The notes under the pieces were generated by a model. It saw only the letters and a list, made by a program, of their open reading frames with translations. It did not search any database and was not told the origin of the DNA. Of a stretch of 64,000 nucleotides of DNA, positions 15,126 through 24,584 are shown piece by piece. Numbering within the stretch: the first letter of the stretch is position 1; every line of letters starts with the position of its first letter. A program made the position numbers and the translations under genes. This stretch comes from UBA10324 sp038326325 (GTDB lineage Bacteria; Bacteroidota; Bacteroidia; Chitinophagales; UBA10324): the NCBI GenBank assembly GCA_038326325.1, contig JBBQJW010000005.1, positions 113,698-177,697 on the forward strand. The letters run 5' to 3'.

Positions 15126-17585
15126 TTAAAATTTATCTTTAATAAATTTCACAACATTTTTCCATTTAGAAAGTTTAGGAGCGGCTGCATCTGAATAATA
15201 ACCATAACCATAACTCCCTCCACCACCATATCCACCATATCCGGAGCCATAACCATAGCCATATCCATAACCATATCCATAATTATAGGAATAACCTGAT
15301 GCACCTGAACCCATACTATTTAATACAACTGAAAGCCGTGTAATCTGATTGTCTGTTACTAGTCTATTTACATTATTCAGAAAATTACGACTTGAATAAT
15401 CTGCTCTTACAACATAAATTGGATAATCTGCTTTCTTTAGAAGTTCGAGAGCATCAGTAACTACACCAATTGGTGGAGTATCAATGACAATTATGTCATA
15501 TCGCAATTTGAGTTCTTCAATTAAATCAGCGGCTTTCTGTGACATAATAAATTCAGCAGGATTAGGTGGAACAGGACCAGAAGTAATGAAATCAAGATTA
15601 TCCCATTCTGAATGTTTGATACACTCATCCAATTTATATTTTCCAATTAGAATCGTACTTAGTCCTTTATTATTTTCAGTTGCAAATGATTTATGAATAC
15701 GGGGCTTGCGCAAGTCAAAATCAAGAATAATTGTTTTCTTTCCCCCAACTGAAAAAATACCAGCAGTATTAACAGCTATAAAAGTTTTACCCTCTCCAGC
15801 AATTGTAGATGTAACAGAAATAATTTTTGTACCAACGCCAGAATAAACATAATCAAGATTAGTCCTAATACTTCGGAATGATTCTGATATTACAGATTTT
15901 GGATTCATATTAACTACAAGTTGTGAAACATCCATAGGTTTACGATAAATTGGAATAATACCTACTAATCCAGCATTACAAAACTTGTCTATTTCAGAAA
16001 TGGAAAGTATTTTATTACTTAATAAATATCGAAAAATAATAAACAGCAAACTCAACAGTAAACCTGCAACAATTCCAATAGTTTTAATTAATGGAACATT
16101 TGGAAACACGGGGTTTTTAGGAATATCAGCTTGTTTTAAAACGACAAAATCTGATACAAAACCAGCTAATGATATAGTATAACTTGATCGCTTGTCCAAA
16201 AACATCAAATAATACTTCTCTTTTAAATCACTAAGATTTTGTAATTTCTGAAATTCAGCTTCTAAATCAGGAAATTCTTTAAATTCAGACATATATTTAT
16301 TATATGAATTACTGAGCTCAATTTTTGCCTGATCGATATTTTGCTTGGTATTATTAATATTTTGAATAATGTTAGTTTTTACTTCTGCAATTTGTTTATC
16401 AATATTTATTATTTGTGGGTTGGCAGGTTTAAGTTTTAGTAATTTCTCCCTTTTATCAGATTGAAGTTTATCAAGTGATTCAACATAATTTTGAAGACCA
16501 AGATATTTTGGGTCAACAATTCCAAGCAAAAGTTTTGAAGAATCTTTATAACGATTAAAATAATTAAGATAAAAATCTAAGTTTTTTTCATCGGCTGTTA
16601 AATTTAGTTGACTATTGTTTATTTCCTTAAGTGTTGAAAGAATCTCCTCCTCTTTCGAACTGGTACTTATTAAAGAGTGCTCTATTTTAAATGCCTTTAG
16701 TTTATTTTCATAGGCTTGAAGTTCAGTATTTAATAGCCCAATTTGTTCATCTATAAACCCAATAATCAAAGACGAACTCTCGGTCTTTTTTTCTTTATTA
16801 TATTTAATAAATTCAGTATTAAGATTGTTAATAATATCAACTGCTTTCAAGGGTACGGGATCTTGCATACTAAATTGAATAGTGGGGGGATATATTTCAA
16901 TTCTTATTCTGTTTCTTATATCTTTTATTAAACTTTCACGACTGTTTAAAACAAAAAAATAATTACTTCCCAAATAAATACTAGGATTCTTTTTAAAATC
17001 AGAAACTTTAAGTTGAGCTATAAAATTTAAATGAGGTGTTACAACTTTTTGATTAAATTTTCCTTTAAAAAAATATTTAACCTTTGAAATTTTGTATTCA
17101 ATTTCAAAATCTCTTTCTGACTTAAAAATGAAATAAATTGGGATATCGTAAATTAATCCATTAACGGCAATAGTTTTTATTTCAAACGGGGAAGTCTTAT
17201 AACGCTCTTCAATAAGTACTTGTCCAATATTAAAATAGCTAACAGGTAATGGGAGCAAGTCTATTACCCTATCAAGAATAACATTCGACTTCATTATTTG
17301 AATGTTTTTCTGTAATTCATTTTGGTCAATTTGATCAGCAGTATTTATTCCGGTTACTATTCCCAATGAACTTGATGTGTTAACTTGTTTGATCATTATT
17401 TGTGCAGTAACTTCATATAGGGGTGTAGTATATCGAAGATATAATATTGATGTGGAAGTAGTTATTAATATAATTAATACACACCAAATTAAACTTTTTC
17501 TTGCAATAATCATTAACAAACCCGGATTAAAATCCTCGCCTAGAATTTTCTGCAATGGGCTTAATATGACTTTTTTCTCGAGCAT
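15126..17585 (-). CDS. Wzc-like polysaccharide co-polymerase with tyrosine autokinase domain
   Basis: The 819-residue protein has an N-terminal Wzz region with a membrane segment near residues 30-50, a long periplasmic coiled-coil stretch (about 250-480) and a second membrane segment near 500-520. A cytoplasmic BY-kinase domain follows, with Walker A in TIAGEGKTFIAVN, Walker A' in ILDFDLRKP and Walker B in IIVIDTPPIG. Such kinases control chain length and export by cyclic phosphorylation of a C-terminal tyrosine cluster. Here the cluster is unusual: a run of Tyr-Gly repeats with about a dozen Tyr, then a basic tail (KLSKWKNVVKFIKDKF). Its ATG overlaps the Wza-like stop by one base (TAATG), so the two are coupled. 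Confidence 0.9.
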   Translation of the reverse strand: MLEKKVILSPLQKILGEDFNPGLLMIIARKSLIWCVLIILITTSTSILYLRYTTPLYEVTAQIMIKQVNTSSSLGIVTGINTADQIDQNELQKNIQIMKSNVILDRVIDLLPLPVSYFNIGQVLIEERYKTSPFEIKTIAVNGLIYDIPIYFIFKSERDFEIEYKISKVKYFFKGKFNQKVVTPHLNFIAQLKVSDFKKNPSIYLGSNYFFVLNSRESLIKDIRNRIRIEIYPPTIQFSMQDPVPLKAVDIINNLNTEFIKYNKEKKTESSSLIIGFIDEQIGLLNTELQAYENKLKAFKIEHSLISTSSKEEEILSTLKEINNSQLNLTADEKNLDFYLNYFNRYKDSSKLLLGIVDPKYLGLQNYVESLDKLQSDKREKLLKLKPANPQIINIDKQIAEVKTNIIQNINNTKQNIDQAKIELSNSYNKYMSEFKEFPDLEAEFQKLQNLSDLKEKYYLMFLDKRSSYTISLAGFVSDFVVLKQADIPKNPVFPNVPLIKTIGIVAGLLLSLLFIIFRYLLSNKILSISEIDKFCNAGLVGIIPIYRKPMDVSQLVVNMNPKSVISESFRSIRTNLDYVYSGVGTKIISVTSTIAGEGKTFIAVNTAGIFSVGGKKTIILDFDLRKPRIHKSFATENNKGLSTILIGKYKLDECIKHSEWDNLDFITSGPVPPNPAEFIMSQKAADLIEELKLRYDIIVIDTPPIGVVTDALELLKKADYPIYVVRADYSSRNFLNNVNRLVTDNQITRLSVVLNSMGSGASGYSYNYGYGYGYGYGYGSGYGGYGGGGSYGYGYYSDAAAPKLSKWKNVVKFIKDKF
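15199..15290 (-). repeat. Simple hexamer-type repeat encoding the Tyr-Gly tail of the kinase
   Basis: On the plus strand, units of the form CCATAA and CCATAT alternate many times, encoding Gly-Tyr dipeptides in the kinase tail. In-frame unit gain or loss would change the number of tyrosines without a frameshift. Confidence 0.75.
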
Positions 17586-18340
17586 TATTTTTTTAAGGAT
17601 AGGATTGTTGTGTATATAAGAACAGTTGTGGTTATTAGGGATAATATTGGTAATATCTGTTGGTTTACATCATTTAAGGATAATGATGGCTCAACATAAA
17701 TTATGTCATTTGCAGCAATTTGAAGATTTGCTTTTTTGATACCATCTATAGTTGAAAGATTAATTAAAAAAACTTGTGGATTCCTTAGATCTCCCCTTAT
17801 TAGTTTAACTCGATAGGCCTTACTACCATAAAGACCACTGGTAAGTGCCAAAACTTCAATAAGTGACATGCCTTCATTATCCAAATTTACTACCTGACCT
17901 TTTCCCCTTCCAGAGAAAACTACACATCTACGGTTACTTACTTTGATTTTAATATAAGGATTAACAAAAAAATATGAATATCTTTCACTTAGTAAATTTT
18001 CAGCTCCCGTTATAGAATAACCTGCCAAGTAAAGAGAATCTAACATTGGTAAAATGGCAAAACCTTCGTTGTGAATTAGATAATTTACCGGACTATAGTA
18101 TCCATTTTGACCTAAAACATCAACCAACTGGTAGCCATTATTGGAAAGAATTTGTACTTCAATAATGTCGTTTGATTTTAAAACATATTCTTTACTTCCT
18201 GAGGTTGTATCTGGAGGTGTAAATTGATAAAACTTGTCTGTTTTAAACATAACATCAGGATAAAAAACTTTGCAAGATGAAAGAAGGATAATACTTATAC
18301 AAAAAACAGAAAGAAATAAATTGCGACTAGTTGAGTTCAA
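17585..18340 (-). CDS. Wza-like polysaccharide export lipoprotein
   Basis: The 251-residue protein has a lipoprotein signal (ILLSSCKVFYP, Cys at about residue 23). A poly-export domain follows with YVLKSNDIIEVQI, and then an SLBB-like segment (GKGQVVNLDNEGMSLIEVLAL) typical of outer-membrane exporters. A hydrophobic segment near the C-terminus (LPILSLITTTVLIYTTIL) could be a membrane anchor, as in Bacteroidota homologues. It should form the export channel working with the Wzc-like kinase encoded directly downstream. A TACATTTG box 22-29 bases before the ATG suggests that a promoter for this gene and the two downstream lies here. Confidence 0.88.
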   Translation of the reverse strand: MNSTSRNLFLSVFCISIILLSSCKVFYPDVMFKTDKFYQFTPPDTTSGSKEYVLKSNDIIEVQILSNNGYQLVDVLGQNGYYSPVNYLIHNEGFAILPMLDSLYLAGYSITGAENLLSERYSYFFVNPYIKIKVSNRRCVVFSGRGKGQVVNLDNEGMSLIEVLALTSGLYGSKAYRVKLIRGDLRNPQVFLINLSTIDGIKKANLQIAANDIIYVEPSLSLNDVNQQILPILSLITTTVLIYTTILSLKK

Positions 18341-18361
18341 CTTATAGATTTTTTATGCGCA

Positions 18362-18369
18362 CAAATGTA
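18362..18369 (-). promoter_or_regulatory. -7 box for the wza-wzc-wecA-like run (TACATTTG)
   Basis: TACATTTG on the minus strand lies between the glycosyltransferase stop and the export gene start and matches TAnnTTTG. No clear -33 TTG is seen. Confidence 0.45.
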
Positions 18370-18380
18370 AGATTTTGCTG

Positions 18381-19577
18381 CTATTTTGATTTCTCTTTTA
18401 ATAGTTTATTGTAAAGTTCTGCAGTATCGCTTATCAGTCGGTTATAACTGAACTTATTTGCAACAAAATCATGTCCAGATGTGCCCATATTTTTTCTTCT
18501 TTCATCATCATCAATAATCATGAATAGATTTCGTGCGAAATTGCTCACGCTTTTTTTAGAGGATATTAATGCTGTTTTTTCGGGTATTACCACATCTGTT
18601 ATACCTCCAACTCTTGTTGTTACAATTGGTTTGTTGGCGGCCTGGGCTTCAATTAAACTTACTGGTGTACCCTCATTAAACGAACAGAGCGCAATAATAT
18701 CAGAGCCTGCAATTACAACATCAATATCTCTTCGCCACGAAGTAAAAGTAAATTTTGCTTTTCGTTTTTCTGTGGGATAATTTACATAATCAAGTCCTTG
18801 ATTTTTAAAATAGTTTTCAATATTTGTTCGCTCTTCGCCATCGCCTACTATAAATGCTCTTACTTTTTTCTTGGTGTTTTCAAAAACAATTTTCATTGCA
18901 TCAATAAACAATTTATGATTTTTTACAGGAACAAGTCTTCCAATTATTGAAACCACAATTTCATCATCATCAATCAAATAAAAATCACGAAATTTCTTCC
19001 TTTTTTCTTCTTGATTTTCCTGAAAAGAGTCAAGATTAAAACCGAGAGGAATCACTTCAATTTTATCGAGAGGTGCGACTTTATAAATAAGACCCAATTC
19101 TTTTTTTTGGCGCTCACTAATGGCAATAATTCTGGTGGATTTTGAAGCAAGGTATCTTTCGATTTCAAGAAACATTCTTGTTTTGAATGGACTGAAATAG
19201 GAATGAAAAACATGACCGTGAAAAGTATGAAGTATAACTGGAACTTTACATTTTATGGCTGCAAGTCTTCCAAGTGTTCCTGCTTTTGCAGCATGTGTGT
19301 GAACAATATCGGGTTTGAATTCGCGAATAATATTTTTAATTTTTTTGTAAGCACTTCTGTCTTGTAACAAATTAATATCTCGATACATTTCTGGAATATA
19401 AATTGGTTCTAGACCTAATTCGCGGGCGATGTACTCAGAACTTTCTTCGGTTTCATCAATCATTCCTGAAACCAATATTGTTTTAAAATCTGGTTCAAGA
19501 TACTTGGTGAGAAATGCCACATTATAAGTAGGACCGCCAAGATTTAAACGATTAATTATTCGAAGAACTTTTGTCAT
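18381..19577 (-). CDS. Glycosyltransferase family 4-like (GT-B) enzyme
   Basis: This 398-residue protein starts MTKVLRIINRLNLGGPTYNV, the glycine-rich N-terminal pattern of GT-B glycosyltransferases. HTHAAKAGTLGRLAA and HTFHGHVFHSYF are in the acceptor domain. IGRLVPVKNHKLFIDAM and the C-terminal IALCSFNEGTPVSLIEAQAANKPIVTT, with the E-x7-E-like donor site, complete the family. It probably adds a sugar to the lipid-linked repeat unit of the exopolysaccharide. It is the only recognisable glycosyltransferase of this kind in the block. It follows asnB by 83 bases and precedes the export genes. Confidence 0.9.
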   Translation of the reverse strand: MTKVLRIINRLNLGGPTYNVAFLTKYLEPDFKTILVSGMIDETEESSEYIARELGLEPIYIPEMYRDINLLQDRSAYKKIKNIIREFKPDIVHTHAAKAGTLGRLAAIKCKVPVILHTFHGHVFHSYFSPFKTRMFLEIERYLASKSTRIIAISERQKKELGLIYKVAPLDKIEVIPLGFNLDSFQENQEEKRKKFRDFYLIDDDEIVVSIIGRLVPVKNHKLFIDAMKIVFENTKKKVRAFIVGDGEERTNIENYFKNQGLDYVNYPTEKRKAKFTFTSWRRDIDVVIAGSDIIALCSFNEGTPVSLIEAQAANKPIVTTRVGGITDVVIPEKTALISSKKSVSNFARNLFMIIDDDERRKNMGTSGHDFVANKFSYNRLISDTAELYNKLLKEKSK

Positions 19578-19660
19578 TGCGGCTTTTAGTGCAATTTAAA
19601 GTTTAATCTTAAATAAATTTTCAATAAAAATTCTATCGGTAACAGTGTAAATTAATTCGT

Positions 19661-21562
19661 TCACCTTGGGTCAATCATATATTTCTTCCACCAGTATTGA
19701 AAAACAATTATTGCCCATATTTTTGCAACTGAATCATCAATATTATTTGAATGTAATTGCCGTTTTAGTTTCTGAATTTCTGCATAATTAAATATGCCTT
19801 GTTGTTCTATAAATTTTTTTTCAGTCAGTTCATCAATTAAATTTTTTAGTTCAGTTCTTAACCACTTTAGTAGTGGTACTTCAAATCCTTGTTTAGGTCT
19901 GTTATATAATTCAGCAGGAAGTAATTTTCTGAATGCATCCTGAACAATTTTTTTTCTTTCGGTTCCTTTTATTTTAAAATCTGCAGATAATGAAAAGGCA
20001 AAATCAACTACTTCATAATCTAAAAAAGGGGTTCGTACTTCAAGACTGTTCGCCATGCTCATTCTATCTACCTTAACCAACATATCATTCGGCAGAACAA
20101 GATTCATATCTGCAAACAATACTTCATTCATATCAGTTTGTGAATGAAAATTGCAAAGCCAGTTTTCTTTAAGTTTATTCATTGTTTCATTTTCAACCAA
20201 CCAGGTCTCCTTTAGCAATTGATTAACATATTCCTGGGAACCAATTGAAGCAAAATTCCAGTAACGATCTTTAAAATTCATTTTTAATCCATTGGAAAGT
20301 TTATTAAGTCTGCGGATATAATTGCTGACTTTGTTATTTCGTGAGCGAGGCAATTTTTTCCATAGCCCCCCTAAAGCGCCAATCGCTTTTTCTGTTACAC
20401 CAGCATTTCTAATCTTGTATTCGCCTACATGTTTCATGTAACCGCCAAATAATTCGTCGGCACCATCACCACTTAAAGCAACTGTAACAATTTTTCTTGT
20501 CTGCTTGCTTAAAATATAAACGGGTAGTGCAGAAGAATCAGCAAATGGTTCGTCAATATAGTCGAGTGCATTAAATAACTCCTCAAACAAATCATCAGTA
20601 GTCAATGAAAATACAGTGTGATCGGTCTTGTATTTATCAGCAACAAGTTTTGCATATTTTGTTTCGTCAAAAAAAGGTTCGTCGCGAAATCCGATTGAAA
20701 ATGTTTTAAGATTATTTGTATAACGCGCAGCAAGAGCAACGATAATTGAAGAATCAATACCACCACTTAAAAAAGCACCAAGAGGTACATCGCTTATTAA
20801 TCTGCGTTTTACAGAACCATCCATCAGGGACTCTAATTTTTCCTGTGCTTTAGAATAATCATTAAATTTTATTTCGCTTTCATTCTTAAATGGAATATCG
20901 TAATAACATTTTTCTTCAAATTTTTTTTCATCCAGAATAAGATAATGACCCGGAAGTAACTGTTTGATATTTTTAAAAATAGAATTTGGTTGTGGAATAT
21001 AGTTTAGTTGGAAATAAAGTGATAATGAAATGGGATCTATTTCTTTTTTAATTGGAAATAAATTCATTGCTTTTAACTCAGAAGCAAAAGCCAGAATCGT
21101 TTCATCTTTAAAATAATAAAGTGGTTTTACTCCGTATCTATCACGGGCAATCAGCATTTTATTTTCAATGGAATCAAATATTGCAAAGGCAAAGAATCCA
21201 TTAAGTTTGTTCAGAAAATTTTCGTTTTCGGTAATATAAAGCTGTAACAAAACTTCCGTATCACTTGAAGTATGAAATATTATTCCTTTTTTTATCAGAT
21301 CCTTTTTTAATTCACCGAAATTGAAGATCTCACCATTGAAAATAATGGCAAACCGACCTGATGGGTCAAGCATTGGCTGGTTGGCTGTAACACTTGTGTC
21401 AATAATTGAAAGTCGCCGATGGGCTAAAGCAGCATGTGTCCAATAATTAATATTACCTGCATCGGGTCCTCTTTTAATAAGTGCATCATTTGCTTTTGAT
21501 AAAGCATTAAACCATAATTCTGGGTTTTGTTTTTTAGAAAATATACCTGCAATTCCACACAT
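19661..21562 (-). CDS. asnB: Asparagine synthase, glutamine-hydrolysing
   Basis: The 633-residue protein begins MCGIAGIF, so after Met removal the N-terminal Cys is the glutaminase nucleophile. Further class II amidotransferase motifs (AALAHRRLSIID, FAIIFNGEIFNF) follow. The synthetase half has the ATP-binding SGGIDSS loop (GAFLSGGIDSSIIVALA) and VALSGDGADELFGGY. It makes asparagine from aspartate, ATP and glutamine. In polysaccharide loci such enzymes are often thought to amidate sugar acids instead, and the position at the head of this block makes that possible. The divergent gene at 21662 shares its upstream region. Confidence 0.92.
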   Translation of the reverse strand: MCGIAGIFSKKQNPELWFNALSKANDALIKRGPDAGNINYWTHAALAHRRLSIIDTSVTANQPMLDPSGRFAIIFNGEIFNFGELKKDLIKKGIIFHTSSDTEVLLQLYITENENFLNKLNGFFAFAIFDSIENKMLIARDRYGVKPLYYFKDETILAFASELKAMNLFPIKKEIDPISLSLYFQLNYIPQPNSIFKNIKQLLPGHYLILDEKKFEEKCYYDIPFKNESEIKFNDYSKAQEKLESLMDGSVKRRLISDVPLGAFLSGGIDSSIIVALAARYTNNLKTFSIGFRDEPFFDETKYAKLVADKYKTDHTVFSLTTDDLFEELFNALDYIDEPFADSSALPVYILSKQTRKIVTVALSGDGADELFGGYMKHVGEYKIRNAGVTEKAIGALGGLWKKLPRSRNNKVSNYIRRLNKLSNGLKMNFKDRYWNFASIGSQEYVNQLLKETWLVENETMNKLKENWLCNFHSQTDMNEVLFADMNLVLPNDMLVKVDRMSMANSLEVRTPFLDYEVVDFAFSLSADFKIKGTERKKIVQDAFRKLLPAELYNRPKQGFEVPLLKWLRTELKNLIDELTEKKFIEQQGIFNYAEIQKLKRQLHSNNIDDSVAKIWAIIVFQYWWKKYMIDPR

Positions 21563-21648
21563 TATTTAACAAATTGAAGGCGCAAAATACAAATTGAAAA
21601 AAACAACTTCTCATTTTATAAAAATGTAGGAGTACGAATTTCTATTTA

Positions 21649-21656
21649 TAGATTTG
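21649..21656 (+). promoter_or_regulatory. -7 box before the membrane protein gene (TAGATTTG)
   Basis: TAGATTTG fits TAnnTTTG but ends only five bases before the ATG at 21662. If it is used, the transcript would be leaderless or would start translation at the next in-frame ATG (21671). Confidence 0.35.
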
Positions 21657-21661
21657 ACGCT

Positions 21662-23035
21662 ATGCTTACAATGCGGGAGATTTATTTTAAGGACTTATTA
21701 TCGAGCACAGATCTATTATTAACACCGATTTACTTCCTTCTTTTTCTCCTTTTATTTATTTTTATTAGAAACATTTTGTATCCTAATGATAAGCAAATGA
21801 AGAAATATTTTATGTATGGAATTATAGTAAAAATGATAGGGGCAATAAGTGTTGGACTTGTTTATTATTTTTATTATGGAGGAGGGGATACAAGTGAATA
21901 TTATAATAATGCAAATGTGATGTATAGAGCTTTTGGCGATAATGCAAGTGATTTTTTTACACTGTTGTTTAATGGTAATGATTATAATTTGCCCACTCAA
22001 GAAGAATATATGCCCTGGATGTTTTTTGCTAGAGATGATAGTTCATATACGGTTGGTAAAATTGCCGGATTTTTTTCTTTATTTACCTTTGATACTTATT
22101 TACCAATAGCGCTTTGTTTTGCGGCACTTTCATTTTCTGGTATTTGGGTTTTGTTTATTACTCTTGTTGATGTGTATCCTAAATTAAAAAGGCAGTTTGC
22201 AGTTTCTACTCTTTTTATTCCATCTGTTTTTTTCTGGGGTTCTGGCGTTATGAAAGATTCTATTACGCTTGCTTGTGTTGGATGGATTACATGGTGTTCT
22301 TATAATATATTTATTAAGCGTCAAAAATTTATTTCTTCTTCAATTATGCTTTTTATTTCGATATATTTTTGTTATGCAATAAAAAAATATATTGTTATCA
22401 GTTTTGTACCCTCAATGTTATTTTGGATCTTTCTTACTTATAGAGATAAAGTAAAATTACAAATGGTCAGAATCTTAATGGGGCCATTTATTATTATAAT
22501 TTCTTCTATCGCCGGGTATTATGTCGTAATTAAACTTGGTTCTGAATACACAATGCAAAATGCATTAAAAACGGCATCAAACTTTCAGGGCTATCATGAA
22601 TTTTTGGCTGAAACAGCTAATGCCTCAGGCTATAAACTTGGTACAATGGATGGGACTACATCAAGTATAATAAAAAATATTCCTGCAGCAATTAATGTAA
22701 CACTCTTCAGACCTTATTTATGGGAAACCAGAAATCCTGTAATGCTACTTTCTGCAATTGAAAGCTTTATATTAATGATGTTTACTATTCGAATCTTTTA
22801 CCGAACGGGTATTTTCCGAACCTTAAAAGCTATTACAGGAAATGCAACCGTATTCTTCTGTATATTTTTTGCGATGTTTTTTGGTTTTAGCGTAGGATTT
22901 ACTGCTTATAATTTTGGTGCATTAGTTAGATATAAAATTCCCTGTATTCCATTTTTTGTTGCTGGTTTATTTATTCTCAATTATATTACAGAAGAGGAAA
23001 ATCAAAAAAGACAATCCGCAAAAACTCGATTTTAA
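21662..23035 (+). CDS. Unknown polytopic membrane protein, possible polysaccharide polymerase
   Basis: The 457-residue product has roughly ten to twelve hydrophobic segments and no signal peptide. I do not recognise it with confidence. Visible landmarks are GGGDTSEYYNNANVMYRAF in the first large loop, IPSVFFWGSGVMKDSITLA, and LFRPYLWETRNPVML near residue 345. Acidic residues in the first loop and an FWGSGVMKDS motif recall EpsG/Wzy-like polymerases and GT-C enzymes. The location beside an exopolysaccharide block that lacks a recognisable polymerase supports that guess. The start may be 21671 rather than 21662. Its stop is only 11 bases from the convergent metF stop. Confidence 0.6.
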   Translation: MLTMREIYFKDLLSSTDLLLTPIYFLLFLLLFIFIRNILYPNDKQMKKYFMYGIIVKMIGAISVGLVYYFYYGGGDTSEYYNNANVMYRAFGDNASDFFTLLFNGNDYNLPTQEEYMPWMFFARDDSSYTVGKIAGFFSLFTFDTYLPIALCFAALSFSGIWVLFITLVDVYPKLKRQFAVSTLFIPSVFFWGSGVMKDSITLACVGWITWCSYNIFIKRQKFISSSIMLFISIYFCYAIKKYIVISFVPSMLFWIFLTYRDKVKLQMVRILMGPFIIIISSIAGYYVVIKLGSEYTMQNALKTASNFQGYHEFLAETANASGYKLGTMDGTTSSIIKNIPAAINVTLFRPYLWETRNPVMLLSAIESFILMMFTIRIFYRTGIFRTLKAITGNATVFFCIFFAMFFGFSVGFTAYNFGALVRYKIPCIPFFVAGLFILNYITEEENQKRQSAKTRF

Positions 23036-23046
23036 TTTAGAGATTG

Positions 23047-23997
23047 TTATAAGGCGCTAACAATTTTTTGTATAGAAGAGGAATTACTCATGGTGTAAAA
23101 GTGTAACACAGGTGCTTCAGCTTTAATCAATTCTTTGCATTGCTGTATAGACCATTCAATTCCTACTTTTTTAAAATCATCTTCTGTTTTGCATTTATCA
23201 AACTCGTTTAAAAGCTCAGAAGGAATATCAACAAAAAATATTCTGGGCAGATTAGTAATTTGTTTTTTGTTGGTAATGGGTTTTAATCCCGGAATAATCG
23301 GAACTGTTACACCCGCTGAACGACATGCTTTTACAAAATCAAAATATTTTTTGTTGTTAAAAAACATTTGTGTTACAATGTAATGAGCACCCGCATCCAC
23401 TTTTGCTTTCAGATTTTGAATATCAATATTAATATCAGTTGCTTCATAATGCTTCTCGGGATATCCTGCAACACCAATACAAAAATCTGTGGGCTGTGCG
23501 TTGTTTAATTCTTCTTCAAGATAAATTCCTTTGTTCATGTTCACCGTCTGGCGAACAAGTTCCAATGCATTTTTGTGTCCGTCGGCTTGCGGAGTAAAAA
23601 TTTCTTCACTCTTCATTTTATCTCCACGAAGTAGTAACACATTATTGATTCCTAAAAAATCGAGTTCAATTAATAAGTCTTCAGTTTCGTCGATTGTAAA
23701 TCCGCCACATATTAAATGTGGAACAGCATCAACTCCATACTTGGTCATTATTGCAGTAGATAAACCTGCAGTGCCCGGCCGCTTGCGAACTATTTTTTTT
23801 TCGAATTCGCCGGCTGCTGTTTTTCTGAAAATAAATTCGGAACGATGATAGGTGACATTGATAAACGGCGGCTTGAATTCCATTAAAGGATCAAGGGTGT
23901 TATAAATAGTTTGTATGCCCGCACCTTTCAGTGGTGGAAGGATCTCAAATGAAAATAAAGTTTTTTTTGCCTGTGTAATGTGCTCGGTAACTTTCAT
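23047..23997 (-). CDS. metF: Methylenetetrahydrofolate reductase
   Basis: This 316-residue enzyme reduces 5,10-methylene-THF to 5-methyl-THF for methionine synthesis. The catalytic Glu lies in LFSFEILPPLKG near the N-terminus. NVTYHRSEFIFR, the FAD-binding NVLLLRGDKMKSEE, and YIVTQMFFNNKKYFDFV with IPGLKPI are the expected barrel motifs. Length and start are normal for the bacterial form. The upstream gene on this strand is apaG, about 140 bases away, and the spacer holds a short phrase repeat (TTGACAATTGACAA). Confidence 0.95.
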   Translation of the reverse strand: MKVTEHITQAKKTLFSFEILPPLKGAGIQTIYNTLDPLMEFKPPFINVTYHRSEFIFRKTAAGEFEKKIVRKRPGTAGLSTAIMTKYGVDAVPHLICGGFTIDETEDLLIELDFLGINNVLLLRGDKMKSEEIFTPQADGHKNALELVRQTVNMNKGIYLEEELNNAQPTDFCIGVAGYPEKHYEATDINIDIQNLKAKVDAGAHYIVTQMFFNNKKYFDFVKACRSAGVTVPIIPGLKPITNKKQITNLPRIFFVDIPSELLNEFDKCKTEDDFKKVGIEWSIQQCKELIKAEAPVLHFYTMSNSSSIQKIVSAL

Positions 23998-24138
23998 AAA
24001 ATCTTAATGAAGAAGATTATTGATGCGCGAAAATAACATTTACGCGGAGCGCTAAAAGTGAAATTCGATTTTGAAAATTAGTAAGAAAGAAAAAATTACG
24101 AGTCAATAAAAATTCACCATTGACAATTGACAAAAAAA

Positions 24139-24525
24139 TTAATTCAGTTTGTATGGAGCCACCATTTGAAACTCTGGAATATGAACTTTGAATTTTTTAT
24201 CGTCAATAGTTCGTTGCATTAAATAAGTGCCGAACATTTTTCCAATTTCAGTTTTAATCTGCGAGCCGGAAACATACTGATGTGATGCGCCGGGTTCTAT
24301 TACAGGTTGCTGGCCAACCACTCCTTCACCTTCCACTTCTCTATAAACTCCGTTAGCATCAACAATATTCCAATGACGACTCAGCAACTTAACCGCATAA
24401 TCACTTTCGTTTGTAATAGTGATACGATAGGCAAACATATAATCGCCTGAAGTTGGTTTAGAATAATCTGGCTGATAAAAAACCTCTACACTGATTCGAA
24501 CTCCTTCTGTAGTTTTAGTTTGCAT
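24139..24525 (-). CDS. apaG: ApaG protein
   Basis: At 128 residues this matches ApaG, a single beta-sandwich domain of uncertain biochemical role that has been linked to divalent cation tolerance and nucleotide metabolism. The motifs YMFAYRITITNESDYAVKLLSRHW, VEGEGVVGQQPVIEPGASHQYVSG and a C-terminal GTYLMQR segment are characteristic. The Gly-rich loop is complete. It precedes metF and follows gmk on the same strand with a spacer of about 60 bases, so an operon is possible but unproven. Confidence 0.9.
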   Translation of the reverse strand: MQTKTTEGVRISVEVFYQPDYSKPTSGDYMFAYRITITNESDYAVKLLSRHWNIVDANGVYREVEGEGVVGQQPVIEPGASHQYVSGSQIKTEIGKMFGTYLMQRTIDDKKFKVHIPEFQMVAPYKLN

Positions 24526-24584
24526 ATTTTTTACGAATTGAGTTCCCGAATTTATGAAACGCTGTTAAGTGACAAAATATTTTT

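Noticed and set aside
15199..15290. CRISPR array
   Set aside because: The repeat units are only 6-12 bases, in frame and coding for Gly-Tyr, with no spacers.
19661..21562. AsnB as a surely sugar-modifying enzyme
   Set aside because: Context alone suggests it; all residues of ordinary asparagine synthase are present, so the general name is kept.
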